DNA from: Leifsonia shinshuensis
GTDB lineage: Bacteria; Actinomycetota; Actinomycetes; Actinomycetales; Microbacteriaceae
DNA length: 64,000 nt
Assembly: GCF_014217625.1 (NCBI RefSeq)
Contig: NZ_CP043641.1
Location: 4,030,001 to 4,094,000, forward strand
Direction: 5' to 3'
A program made the position numbers and the translations under genes. The notes beneath the pieces were generated by a model, which saw only the letters and a program-made list of their open reading frames with translations, was not told the DNA's origin and did no database searches. Below, in pieces: positions 55,910 through 64,000 of the stretch; the first letter of the stretch is position 1, and every line of letters begins with the position of its first letter.

Positions 55910-58441
55910 ATGACGAGCCTTCCCGACGCCCCCTCCTCCTCTTCCGCGGTGCCCTCCTCCGTGCCGATCATCCTCGACGGCTGGGAGGGCGACGTGCGCC
56001 CAGGCGACGGCGCCGCGCGCGGCGGATCCGGCAGCGGCAGCGGCAGCGGAGGCGGACACCGCAGCCCGAGCGACCGCTTGTTCGCGGGGCTCAACCCGCA
56101 GCAGCGCGAGGCCGCCGAGTACCGCGGCCCCGCCCTCCTCATCGTCGCGGGCGCAGGCTCCGGCAAGACCAGTGTCCTGACCCGGCGCATCGCCGGGCTC
56201 ATCGAGAGCCGGGAGGCCTGGCCGAGCGAGATCCTGGCGATCACGTTCACCAACAAGGCGGCCAACGAGATGCGCGAGCGCGTCGAGCAGCTGCTCGGCG
56301 GCCGCGCGCAGGGCATGTGGATCTCGACCTTCCACTCGGCGTGCGTCCGCATCCTGCGCCGGGAGGCCGAGACGATCGGCAAGACGCAGAGCTTCACGAT
56401 CTACGACTCCGGCGACACCCGCGCGCTGCTCAAACGGATCATCAAGGAGCTGGACGCCGACACGCTCGGCTTCACCGTCGCGGGGACCTCCGGCCGCATC
56501 TCCAAGCTCAAGAACGAGCTCACCGACATCGAGACGTACGCGCGCTCGGCCAACCTGAGCGACCCGCAGGAGGTGATGTTCCTCGAGATCTTCCGGCAGT
56601 ACACCCGCGCTCTTCGCCGGGCCAACGCCTTCGACTTCGACGACCTCATCGCCGAGACGGTGTTCCTGTTCCGCGCCTTCCCGAAGGTGGCCGCGCTGTA
56701 CCAGACCCGCTTCCGGCACATCCTGGTGGACGAGTACCAGGACACCAACCACGCGCAGTACTCGCTCATCCGCGAGCTGACCATGCCGGTCTCGCCCGAC
56801 ATCGCGGAGGAGATGGAGCAGCACGGCCGCAACGTCAGCAAGCTGCGCGACGTGGTCGGCGCCATCCCGGGCGCCTCGCTGACCGTGGTCGGCGACTCGG
56901 ACCAGTCGATCTACGCCTTCCGCGGTGCGGACATCCGCAACATCGTGGAGTTCGAGCGCGACTTCCCCGGCGCGAAGGTGGTGCTGCTGGAGCAGAACTA
57001 CCGGTCGACGCAGAACATCCTGAGCGCGGCCAACGCCGTGATCGCCAACAACTTCGACCGCAAGGACAAGAAGCTCTGGACGGCGGTCGGCGACGGCGAC
57101 AAGATCATCGGCTACACCGGGTACTCCGGTCACGACGAAGCGCAGTTCGTCGCGGACGAGATCGAGAAGCTGCACGCCGCAGGCATGGACTACAAGGACA
57201 TGGCGGTGTTCTACCGGACGAACGCGCAGACCCGTGCGCTGGAGGAGATCTTCATCCGCTCGGCCCTGCCGTACAAGGTCATGGGCGGCACCAAGTTCTA
57301 CGAGCGCGCCGAGATCAAGGACGCGATGGCGTACCTGATCACGGTCGCCAACCCCGACGACACCCTCGCGCTGCGCCGCATCCTGAACACGCCCAAGCGC
57401 GGCATCGGCCCGGCGACCGAGACGCAGCTCGCCAGCTATGCGGAGGACAACGGCTTCACGTTCCGCGACGCCATGCGCGACGCGGGCTCGCTCGGCCTCG
57501 GCCCCAAGGTGACCGGCGCGATCCTGCAGCTCTCCGGGCTGCTGGACGAGGCCGCGGCGAAGATCGACCCGGCCAACCCGGCGGGAGTCGCGGCGGTCGC
57601 GGACGTCCTCACCTTCCTGCTCGACGGCAGCGGCTACCTCGAGGTACTGCGCAACAGCCGCGACCCGCAGGACGAGGCGCGCGCCGAGAACGTGGACGAG
57701 CTGGTCGCGGTGACCCGCGAGTTCGCGCGCAACAACCCGGATGGCACGCTGGTCGACTTCCTCACCGAGGTGTCGCTGGTCGCCGCGGCGGACGAGATCG
57801 ACGACTCCAGCGGCTCCGTGTCGCTGATGACCCTGCACACGGCCAAGGGGCTGGAGTACGACGCCGTGTTCCTGACCGGCATCGAGGAGGACCTCCTCCC
57901 GCACCGGATGTCGGCCAACGAGCCGGGCGGACCGGCGGAGGAGCGGCGGCTGTTCTACGTGGGGATCACGCGCGCCAAGAAGCGCCTGTTCCTCTCGCTG
58001 GCCATGACGCGCGCCCAGTTCGGCGAGACCGCGGTCGCGATGCCGAGCCGGTACCTGCAGGAGATCCCGACGGACCTGATCGACTGGCGCCAGTCGCCGG
58101 GTGCGGCGAACGGCCGGGGCGGCTCGCAGTCGCGCGCGCTGAACGCCCGCCGGCCCGGGATCGGCGGCACGGCCGGCCGCTGGAACGAGAGCTATCCGGT
58201 CGGCGGCAGCGCCCCGGCCGAGCGCCCGAAGGCCGAGTGGCCGAACCGGGTGACCGGCAAGGTCCGCGACAACGGCGACCTGGAGCTCGCGCCGGGCGAC
58301 CGCATCCGGCACGCCGACTTCGGCGACGGCCGGGTGACCAACGTCACCGGCGAGGGCGCCAAGCGCGTCGCGCACGTCCAGTTCGAGAAGGTGGGCGCGA
58401 AGAAGCTCCTCATCAAGATCGCACCGATCGACAAGCTGTGA
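55910..58441 (+). CDS. pcrA: ATP-dependent DNA helicase PcrA/UvrD
   Basis: PcrA is a superfamily-1A helicase in nucleotide excision repair and removal of RecA. The 843-residue product has Walker A GAGSGKT (81-87), FTNKAANEMRERV, the DEYQDTN motif II, GDSDQSIYAFRGAD motif III, NYRSTQNIL and LMTLHTAKGLEYDAVF motif V. An N-terminal disordered part (1-55) includes a Gly/Ser run (39-49). The C-terminal Tudor-like domain (GDRIRHADFGDGRVTNVTG) binds RNA polymerase in relatives. The stop overlaps the GTG of a FUSC-like membrane protein. Confidence 0.96.
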   Translation: MTSLPDAPSSSSAVPSSVPIILDGWEGDVRPGDGAARGGSGSGSGSGGGHRSPSDRLFAGLNPQQREAAEYRGPALLIVAGAGSGKTSVLTRRIAGLIESREAWPSEILAITFTNKAANEMRERVEQLLGGRAQGMWISTFHSACVRILRREAETIGKTQSFTIYDSGDTRALLKRIIKELDADTLGFTVAGTSGRISKLKNELTDIETYARSANLSDPQEVMFLEIFRQYTRALRRANAFDFDDLIAETVFLFRAFPKVAALYQTRFRHILVDEYQDTNHAQYSLIRELTMPVSPDIAEEMEQHGRNVSKLRDVVGAIPGASLTVVGDSDQSIYAFRGADIRNIVEFERDFPGAKVVLLEQNYRSTQNILSAANAVIANNFDRKDKKLWTAVGDGDKIIGYTGYSGHDEAQFVADEIEKLHAAGMDYKDMAVFYRTNAQTRALEEIFIRSALPYKVMGGTKFYERAEIKDAMAYLITVANPDDTLALRRILNTPKRGIGPATETQLASYAEDNGFTFRDAMRDAGSLGLGPKVTGAILQLSGLLDEAAAKIDPANPAGVAAVADVLTFLLDGSGYLEVLRNSRDPQDEARAENVDELVAVTREFARNNPDGTLVDFLTEVSLVAAADEIDDSSGSVSLMTLHTAKGLEYDAVFLTGIEEDLLPHRMSANEPGGPAEERRLFYVGITRAKKRLFLSLAMTRAQFGETAVAMPSRYLQEIPTDLIDWRQSPGAANGRGGSQSRALNARRPGIGGTAGRWNESYPVGGSAPAERPKAEWPNRVTGKVRDNGDLELAPGDRIRHADFGDGRVTNVTGEGAKRVAHVQFEKVGAKKLLIKIAPIDKL

Positions 58442-59487
58442 GGCTGGGGCGGAGGCAGTTCGCCTCCCTGAGCGTCGAGGTCGGCTTCCGGGCCGCCGCC
58501 GCTGTCGCGGTGCCGCTGCTGGTGCTGTTCGCGGTCGGACGGCTCGACCTCGCGGCGTACGCGACGTTCGGCGCGTTCACCGCCCTGTACGGCCGCAACG
58601 AGCCGTACCGGCTCCGCCTCCGCAGCGTCTCGGTTGCCGCGATCGCGCTGCTCGCGAGCATTGCGCTCGGCGTCCTCGTCGCCGTGCTGGGCGAGCCTCT
58701 GTGGCTGGCCGCGGTGTTGCTGGTGGCCGTGGTGGTGGTCGGGACATTCTTCGCGACGGCCTTCCAGCTGCTGCCGGCGCAGCCGCTGTTCTTCGTGTTC
58801 GCGCTGCTGGTCTGCGCGGCGATCCCGACGCCCGCGGCGGAAGCCTGGGGACGGATCGGCCTCGCCGCCGCCGTCGCCGCGTTCTCGTGGCTGCTGACGA
58901 TGTCGGGCTGGCTGCTGCGCCGCTGGGCCGGAGACAAGGCCGCACGCACAGGAGCGGTGTTCCTCAAGAAGCTGCACCGCCGCCCCGGCGTGGACCTGAC
59001 CGTCCTGCGCGACCGCCGCGTCTGGCTGACCGCGGCGCAGAACGCGGTGGGCGTCCTCCTGGCAGGCGGGATCGCCCTCGCCTTCGGGCTGGGCCACGCC
59101 TACTGGGCCGTCGTGAGCCTGGTCGCCGTCATCCCTCCCGCGCGTGCCGCGCACTCGATCTCCCGCTCGCTGCACCGGATCTTCGGCACGATCGGAGGCG
59201 TCGCCGTGGCGGCGCTGGTCCTGGTGTGGTCGCCGCCGGCCCTGGTGGTGATCGCGGTGATCGTGGTCTGCCAGTTCTTCGCGGAGATGCTGGTCGGCCG
59301 CCACTACGGCTCGGCCCTGCTCTTCATCACCCCGATGGCGCTCGCCGTCTCGCACCTGGCCTCCCCGGCCCCGCTCAGCACGCTGGTCGTGGACCGCGTG
59401 CTCGAGACCGTGCTCGGCGCCGGCATCGGGGTCGGCTTGGTGCTGCTCGCCCGGTGGGCCGAGCGGTCGCGCGGGCTGGCGGCCTAG
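58438..59487 (+). CDS. FUSC-like/aromatic-acid-exporter-type membrane protein
   Basis: The 349-residue protein has eight or nine hydrophobic segments in two halves. Features of the FUSC/ArAE group are YATFGAFTALYGRNEPYRLR near the N-terminus and GHAYWAVVSLVAVIPP with SRSLHRIFGTIGG in the second half. No cytosolic C-terminal domain is present. Members have been linked to export of aromatic acids or to membrane stress; the substrate is unknown here. GTG 58438 overlaps the pcrA stop (GTGA), so translation is coupled to the helicase. The stop overlaps the convergent MpaB gene by four bases. Confidence 0.8.
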   Translation: MRLGRRQFASLSVEVGFRAAAAVAVPLLVLFAVGRLDLAAYATFGAFTALYGRNEPYRLRLRSVSVAAIALLASIALGVLVAVLGEPLWLAAVLLVAVVVVGTFFATAFQLLPAQPLFFVFALLVCAAIPTPAAEAWGRIGLAAAVAAFSWLLTMSGWLLRRWAGDKAARTGAVFLKKLHRRPGVDLTVLRDRRVWLTAAQNAVGVLLAGGIALAFGLGHAYWAVVSLVAVIPPARAAHSISRSLHRIFGTIGGVAVAALVLVWSPPALVVIAVIVVCQFFAEMLVGRHYGSALLFITPMALAVSHLASPAPLSTLVVDRVLETVLGAGIGVGLVLLARWAERSRGLAA

Positions 59488-60314
59488 CCGCCCCCTCCCT
59501 CCAGCGACCGCCGCAGCCGCCGCAGGTACAGGTCGCGCGGCCGCTGCCGGAGCCGGTCGGGAAGCCGTGGGTAGACCGTCGCGGCCACCCGCATCCGCCG
59601 TTCGAAGCCCCGCTCGATCGACGGGGTCCACGGCAGCCGGAACTGGTCCCGCACGCTGGGCGGCAGCAGCCCGGTCGTGACGATCCGCGCGTCCGGGAGC
59701 GTGGCCCGCAGCCAGAGCGGCACGCCTCGCGGATGGAGGATCTGGCCGGCGACCACCCGCGTCGCGTCCGTCACACGCAGCCGCCCGACCATGTCGTCCC
59801 AGTACTCGCGGAAGTCCGCCTCGGTGGCCGGCCACTCGTCCGGACGGACCTGGAGGCCGAAGCCGGACCGGGTCGCTTCGCGGTACAGCTCCTGCCGCGC
59901 GCCAGGGCTCGGCGCCCCGAAGACGCGCTCGCCGAGGTCGGCCATCGTCGCGTAGAGCGTCGCAGCCACCCAGAGCTGCAGCTCCCGATCGAAGGCGCTG
60001 TAGGCCGGTTGCGTGGCGGTCGCCGCGCCGCGCACGGGCGCGTGCGCCTGGTTGACCCGACGGCGGACCGCCTCGAACTCCGCGGGTGTCGCGAACGTCG
60101 CAGCGTAGAGGAAGGTCATCGTCGCGTGGAACCGGTCCAGCATCCGGTTGGCGAAATCGCTGTGCTCCACGACCCCGCGCCCGACGGCCGGGTGCGCGAT
60201 CTGAAGGAGCAGGGCCCGGCCGCCGCCGGCGAGGCAGAGCGCCTCGCCGGCGAGCTGCCGGTACGTGAGCTCCCTGGTCGCCCCGGGGCCGCGGGCGGTG
60301 CGGGCGGTGGTCAT
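59484..60314 (-). CDS. Oxygenase MpaB family protein (DUF2236)
   Basis: The 276-residue protein belongs to the DUF2236/MpaB group of heme-type oxygenases, which includes latex-clearing protein and the fungal MpaB that cleaves polyprenyl chains. Recognisable parts are ALLLQIAHPAVGRGVVEHSD near residue 35, TMTFLYAATFATPAEF and ELQLWVAATLYATMAD. The ATG overlaps the stop of the surface-protein gene (ATGA), so both are made together. The substrate is unknown. Its own stop overlaps the convergent FUSC gene. Confidence 0.83.
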   Translation of the reverse strand: MTTARTARGPGATRELTYRQLAGEALCLAGGGRALLLQIAHPAVGRGVVEHSDFANRMLDRFHATMTFLYAATFATPAEFEAVRRRVNQAHAPVRGAATATQPAYSAFDRELQLWVAATLYATMADLGERVFGAPSPGARQELYREATRSGFGLQVRPDEWPATEADFREYWDDMVGRLRVTDATRVVAGQILHPRGVPLWLRATLPDARIVTTGLLPPSVRDQFRLPWTPSIERGFERRMRVAATVYPRLPDRLRQRPRDLYLRRLRRSLEGGGG

Positions 60315-61810
60315 GCGTCCATCCTGCAACGGGAGCCTGCGTTCCGGCGACGCAGTCGCCACCCGTGGACGGCGGTCAGGACACCGCCGCCGCCGAGCCC
60401 GAGGGCGACAGCCGCCGGCCACGCCCGCGCCGACCAGGAACCGCCCGTCTCCGCGAGCGCGGCAGGCGCCATCGTCGTCGGCGTGGGCTCCTCCGGCGCG
60501 GGCACCACCGGAACAGAGGCCAGCGTGATCTCTGCGGCGACGCCGAACGGCGACGCCCAGGGGCGGATCCGCTCGCCGCCGTCTCCCGAGGACAGGCGCG
60601 CCGGATCGATCCGCTCGGTCCAGACGTAGTGTCCGGCCGCGGGGATGGCGCATTCCGGGGTGTCGTACTCACCCGTGCCGTCCACCGTCGTCTCCACCGT
60701 GCAGACCTTCGGGGCGCCGTCCGGCACGTCCGGCGACTCGGCGAGCGGGGCGTCGAACGTGCCGTACAACGTGCTCTCCACGACGGCCTCCACTGGCTCG
60801 AAGCCGTCGTCCACCGCGCGGACGCCCCAGGCCGGGAGCAGCCCGTCCGCGGTGTCGACCGAGACCGTGAGCCGGTCGTGGATCAGCGCCCCGGGCAGCG
60901 CCTCCGGAGCGCTGGTCACCGTCGAGACGACGGGCTGGAACGGCAGCGGCGACGGACCCGTCGTGTACGCCCCCGCGCGGGCCTCCGCCGTCGCGGGCAC
61001 GGCCACGAGCACGGCCTGCGCGTCTCCGTGCGGCGCGGCGACCAGCAGCCGGTCGCCGTACGGCAGCCCGTCGAGGGAGGCCGTCGCGCTGACGGTCACG
61101 CTCGGCCCGTCGCCGGACGGGACGATCGCCACGTCGGTCCCGTTCGGCACGTCGGCGTCTCGGGCGCCGCCGGCGAACGTGGCGCCGTCGAGGGACACCC
61201 GCACGACGTGGGCGCCGGGCCCGACGAGCTCCGTGCCGGAGGGCCGCACGACGGAGAGCTCGACGCGGACCCGGCCGGGCCCGGTCTCCGCCAGCTCGAG
61301 CACGGCGTCCGCGCGCACGGCGGTCGAGCCGAGGCGCGCTGCCTCGTCCACCATCTCGCGCGCCCGGGCGAGCACGGCGCCGGCGTCCGAGCCGGCACGG
61401 GCTGCGAGCTCTTCCGGTGTGTGGCCGCCGAGCCCGGCGACCAGCCACGTGGCGAGCTGTCCGGCGGCGGCCGTGAGCCTGTCGTCGGTGCCTGCCCAGG
61501 TGCGGGAGATGTAGGCGAGGGAGGCCGACTGCTCCGGCGTGTACCAGCCGAGCGCCGCGGCGTCGGCGTAGTCGTAGCCGTGCCCGGTGGGGCTCGGCCG
61601 TCCGGCGTTCAGGCAGAAGCCCTGCGCGCCGTCGTCGAGCCGGTATGTGCCGAGCCACCAGCCGTCCCCGGAGAGGTAGCCGGGGCCATGGCCCGCGCCG
61701 GAGAGAGCCCTGGCGTCCGGCGCGGCGACCAGGGTCTGCAGCATGGTGAGGAAGACGGCGAGGCCGGCGAGGACGAAGACGGTCACGAGGTTCGAGATGC
61801 GATGTGTCAT
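60311..61810 (-). CDS. Cell-wall-anchored surface protein with thioester-type domain and LAETG signal
   Basis: The 499-residue protein has a signal peptide with a hydrophobic core (about 8-30). A thioester-type region follows in which Cys66 (QGFCLNAGRP) and Gln118 (AAAGQLATWLV) stand as the expected Cys-Gln pair. Beta-rich repeats follow (about 150-430). The C-terminus is a sorting signal: LAETGG, a hydrophobic helix and RLRRR. LAxTG is the motif of class E sortases. Thioester domains attach covalently to host or surface amines. ATG 61810 lacks a ribosome-binding site. The stop overlaps the mpaB start. The thioester assignment is inferred from spacing and context. Confidence 0.72.
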   Translation of the reverse strand: MTHRISNLVTVFVLAGLAVFLTMLQTLVAAPDARALSGAGHGPGYLSGDGWWLGTYRLDDGAQGFCLNAGRPSPTGHGYDYADAAALGWYTPEQSASLAYISRTWAGTDDRLTAAAGQLATWLVAGLGGHTPEELAARAGSDAGAVLARAREMVDEAARLGSTAVRADAVLELAETGPGRVRVELSVVRPSGTELVGPGAHVVRVSLDGATFAGGARDADVPNGTDVAIVPSGDGPSVTVSATASLDGLPYGDRLLVAAPHGDAQAVLVAVPATAEARAGAYTTGPSPLPFQPVVSTVTSAPEALPGALIHDRLTVSVDTADGLLPAWGVRAVDDGFEPVEAVVESTLYGTFDAPLAESPDVPDGAPKVCTVETTVDGTGEYDTPECAIPAAGHYVWTERIDPARLSSGDGGERIRPWASPFGVAAEITLASVPVVPAPEEPTPTTMAPAALAETGGSWSARAWPAAVALGLGGGGVLTAVHGWRLRRRNAGSRCRMDA

Positions 61811-62044
61811 GCCGTCAACGGTCGCGGCGACGGACCGCCCGCGGGCGGCCCGGACCGAATCCGTGGAGAGGTTGGCCTGCGCTTCGCCCTGTGGAGGAGA
61901 AACCGATTCGGGCTGTTCAGTCGGACGCGCTAAAGTTCTCACTGGCGAATTTATCTCGGCGTCGAGCTATTCTCCCGCCGGACCGCCCAGGAGACAACAG
62001 CCGGAGCGTCACGAGCGCGCCGGAAATCAGCGGATTGGATAACC
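61811..62044. promoter_or_regulatory. Divergent intergenic region before sucC
   Basis: This 234-base gap between the surface-protein gene and sucC must carry both promoters. For sucC, TATTCT (61968-61973) with TGGCGA 19 bases upstream is a candidate; TAAAGT (61931-61936) and TTATCT (61951-61956) are others. The stretch 61931-61975 is clearly AT-richer than its surroundings. I see no clear operator or terminator. Confidence 0.4.
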
Positions 62045-63208
62045 GTGGATCTATTCGAGTACCAGGCCAGAGACCTGTTTGAGAAGTACGGCGTCCCGGT
62101 CCTTCCGGGCATCGTCGCGGACACTCCGGAGGAGGTCCGCGCGGCCGCGGAGAAGCTGGGCGGCGTCACCGTCGTCAAGGCGCAGGTCAAGGTCGGAGGC
62201 CGTGGCAAGGCGGGCGGCGTGAAGGTCGCCAAGACGCCGGAGGAGGCCGAAGAGGCCGCCAAGGCCATCCTGGGCCTGGACATCAAGGGCCACGTGGTCC
62301 GCCGGGTGATGGTCGCCGGCGGCGCCCGCATCGCCCGCGAGTTCTACTTCTCGGTGCTCCTCGACCGGGCCAACCGCTCCTACCTGTCGCTGACCAGCGT
62401 CGAGGGCGGCATGGAGATCGAGCAGCTCGCGGTCGAGAAGCCCGAAGCGCTCGCCCGCATCGAGGTCGACCCGCGCGGCGGCGTCGACACCGCCAAGGCC
62501 ACCGAGATCGCCAAGGCCGCCGGCTTCCCCGACGAGCTGGTCGCGAAGGTCGCCGACGTGTTCGTCAAGCTGTACGACGTCTACACCGGCGAGGACGCGA
62601 CGCTGGTCGAGGTCAACCCGCTGGTCCTCACCGAGGAGGGCGACATCATCGCCCTCGACGGCAAGGTCACCCTCGACGAGAACGCCGACTTCCGTCACCC
62701 CGAGCACGAGGCGCTCGAGGATGCGGAGGCCGCCGACCCGCTGGAGGCCAAGGCCAAGAAGGCCGGGCTCAACTACGTCAAGCTCGACGGCCAGGTCGGC
62801 ATCATCGGCAACGGCGCGGGACTGGTCATGTCCACGCTCGACGTCGTCGCCTACGCGGGCGAGAAGCACAAGGGCGTCAAGCCGGCGAACTTCCTCGACA
62901 TCGGCGGCGGCGCGTCCGCCGAGGTCATGGCGGCCGGGCTCGACGTCATCCTCAACGACCCGCAGGTCGAGAGCGTGTTCGTCAACGTCTTCGGCGGCAT
63001 CACCGCCTGCGACGCGGTCGCGAACGGCATCGTGAAGGCGCTGCAGATCCTCGGCGACGAGGCCAACAAGCCCCTGGTCGTGCGCCTGGACGGCAACAAG
63101 GTCGACGAGGGCCGCCGCATCCTCACCGAGGCGAACCACCCGCTGGTCACCCTCGCACTCACCATGGACGAAGGCGCCGACAAGGCCGCCGAGCTGGCCG
63201 CGAAGTAA
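62045..63208 (+). CDS. sucC: Succinyl-CoA synthetase beta subunit
   Basis: SucC carries the ATP-grasp nucleotide-binding half of the TCA-cycle enzyme that makes ATP or GTP from succinyl-CoA. The 387-residue product starts with GTG as (M)[15 protein letters not shown], with [29 protein letters not shown] and the ligase-domain [14 protein letters not shown]. The length is typical. sucD follows after 18 bases. GTG is preceded by GGATAACC without a strong ribosome-binding site. Confidence 0.97.
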   Translation: MDLFEYQARDLFEKYGVPVLPGIVADTPEEVRAAAEKLGGVTVVKAQVKVGGRGKAGGVKVAKTPEEAEEAAKAILGLDIKGHVVRRVMVAGGARIAREFYFSVLLDRANRSYLSLTSVEGGMEIEQLAVEKPEALARIEVDPRGGVDTAKATEIAKAAGFPDELVAKVADVFVKLYDVYTGEDATLVEVNPLVLTEEGDIIALDGKVTLDENADFRHPEHEALEDAEAADPLEAKAKKAGLNYVKLDGQVGIIGNGAGLVMSTLDVVAYAGEKHKGVKPANFLDIGGGASAEVMAAGLDVILNDPQVESVFVNVFGGITACDAVANGIVKALQILGDEANKPLVVRLDGNKVDEGRRILTEANHPLVTLALTMDEGADKAAELAAK

Positions 63209-63226
63209 GCAAGGACGAATCAGAGA

Positions 63227-64000
63227 ATGTCTATCTTCCTCAACAAGGACTCCAAGGTCATCGTCCAGGGCATCACCGGCGGCGAGGGCACCAAGCACAC
63301 CGCGCTCATGCTGAAGGCCGGCACCCAGGTCGTCGGCGGCGTCAACGCCCGCAAGGCCGGCACCACCGTGACCCACGGCGACGTCGAGCTGCCCGTCTTC
63401 GGCACCGTCGTGGAGGCCATCGAGAAGACCGGCGCCGACGTGTCGATCGTCTTCGTGCCGCCGGCGTTCGCGAAGGACGCCATGGTCGAGGCCATCGACG
63501 CCGAGATCCCGCTGCTCGTCGTCATCACCGAGGGCATCCCGGTGCAGGACTCGGCCGAGGCCTGGGCCTACGCCAAGGAGAAGGGCAACAAGACCCGGAT
63601 CATCGGCCCGAACTGCCCCGGCATCATCACCCCGGGTGAGTCGCTCGTCGGCATCACCCCGGCCACGATCACCGGCAAGGGCCCGATCGGCCTGGTCTCC
63701 AAGTCCGGCACCCTGACCTACCAGATGATGTACGAGCTGCGCGACCTGGGCTTCTCCACCGCCATCGGCATCGGCGGCGACCCGATCATCGGCACCACCC
63801 ACATCGACGCGCTCGCCGCGTTCGAGGCCGACCCGGAGACCAAGGCGATCGTCATGATCGGCGAGATCGGCGGCGACGCCGAGGAGCGCGCCGCCGACTT
63901 CATCAAGGCGAACGTGACCAAGCCGGTCGTCGGCTACGTGGCCGGCTTCACCGCGCCCGAGGGCAAGACGATGGGCCACGCCGGTGCGATCGTCTCCGGC
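63227..64000 (+). CDS. sucD: Succinyl-CoA synthetase alpha subunit, N-terminal part (3' end outside window)
   Basis: The frame is open from ATG 63227 to the window end (258 codons). SucD binds CoA and carries the phosphohistidine. Visible parts are the start [34 protein letters not shown] and [14 protein letters not shown]. The window ends just after the active-site histidine in [11 protein letters not shown] (His251). About 40 C-terminal residues lie outside. It pairs with sucC. Confidence 0.96.
   Translation, partial: MSIFLNKDSKVIVQGITGGEGTKHTALMLKAGTQVVGGVNARKAGTTVTHGDVELPVFGTVVEAIEKTGADVSIVFVPPAFAKDAMVEAIDAEIPLLVVITEGIPVQDSAEAWAYAKEKGNKTRIIGPNCPGIITPGESLVGITPATITGKGPIGLVSKSGTLTYQMMYELRDLGFSTAIGIGGDPIIGTTHIDALAAFEADPETKAIVMIGEIGGDAEERAADFIKANVTKPVVGYVAGFTAPEGKTMGHAGAIVSG

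Noticed and set aside
54032..58375. A minus-strand open frame of more than 1400 codons over the phosphodiesterase and pcrA genes
   Set aside because: It is antisense to genes with clear catalytic motifs, has the Arg/Gly/Ala-rich composition typical of shadow frames in high-GC DNA, and no recognisable domain.

Overview
The window is a high-GC, gene-dense chromosomal segment of an actinobacterium. Gene order and content point to the family Microbacteriaceae, probably Leifsonia or a close relative. The signs are a fused S10-spc-alpha ribosomal superoperon without rpsN, Ala/Lys-rich tails on several ribosomal proteins, guaB and guaB3 side by side with an aminotransferase and ABC-F gene, CIRCE-controlled groES, and many genes that appear to be read from leaderless transcripts. 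The genus is inferred; no rRNA gene or species marker is present.

Layout. 1-13972: the ribosomal superoperon (rplW end, rplB, rpsS, rplV, rpsC, rplP, rpmC, rpsQ, rplN, rplX, rplE, rpsH, rplF, rplR, rpsE, rpmD, rplO, secY, adk, map, infA, rpmJ, rpsM, rpsK, rpoA, rplQ), closed by a strong terminator at 13991-14024. 14102-20174: an accessory block holding an acyltransferase-3 membrane protein and a shikimate/quinate-to-protocatechuate cluster (dehydratase-VOC fusion and dehydrogenase on the minus strand; TetR regulator and MHS-family transporter on the plus strand). 20203-29899: a tandem-GNAT protein, truA, rplM-rpsI, glmM, two paralogous XRE regulators, coaA, glmS, acpS and alr, so cell-wall amino-sugar and D-alanine supply sit together. 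29896-36953: the t6A genes tsaE, tsaB, rimI and tsaD, split by a reverse-strand ROK regulator / MFS transporter / carboxylesterase operon that ends at a 27-bp perfect palindrome. 37056-48157: a Pro/Gln-rich membrane protein, a THUMP-like methyltransferase, groES under a double CIRCE, rarD, guaB, an ABC-F ATPase, a PatB-type aminotransferase, guaB3 and glpD. 48253-59487: a KhtTU-type K+/H+ antiporter pair, SURF1, a DUF3817 protein, guaA, a Bax-inhibitor-like protein, a glycerophosphodiesterase, and pcrA coupled to a FUSC-like membrane protein. 59484-61810: a DUF2236/MpaB-like oxygenase translationally coupled to a cell-wall surface protein with a thioester-type domain and a LAETG sorting signal. 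62045-64000: sucC and the start of sucD.

Most of the window is housekeeping. The parts that stand out are (a) the surface-protein/MpaB pair, (b) three unusually long perfect intergenic palindromes, (c) structured leaders before rpsM and rpoA, (d) a recurring TANNNT box 6-8 nt before start codons that argues for widespread leaderless translation, and (e) the shikimate cluster and the ROK-MFS-esterase insertion. I see no tRNA or rRNA gene, CRISPR array, insertion sequence, prophage or known defence system. No stretch above 300 bases lacks a gene.
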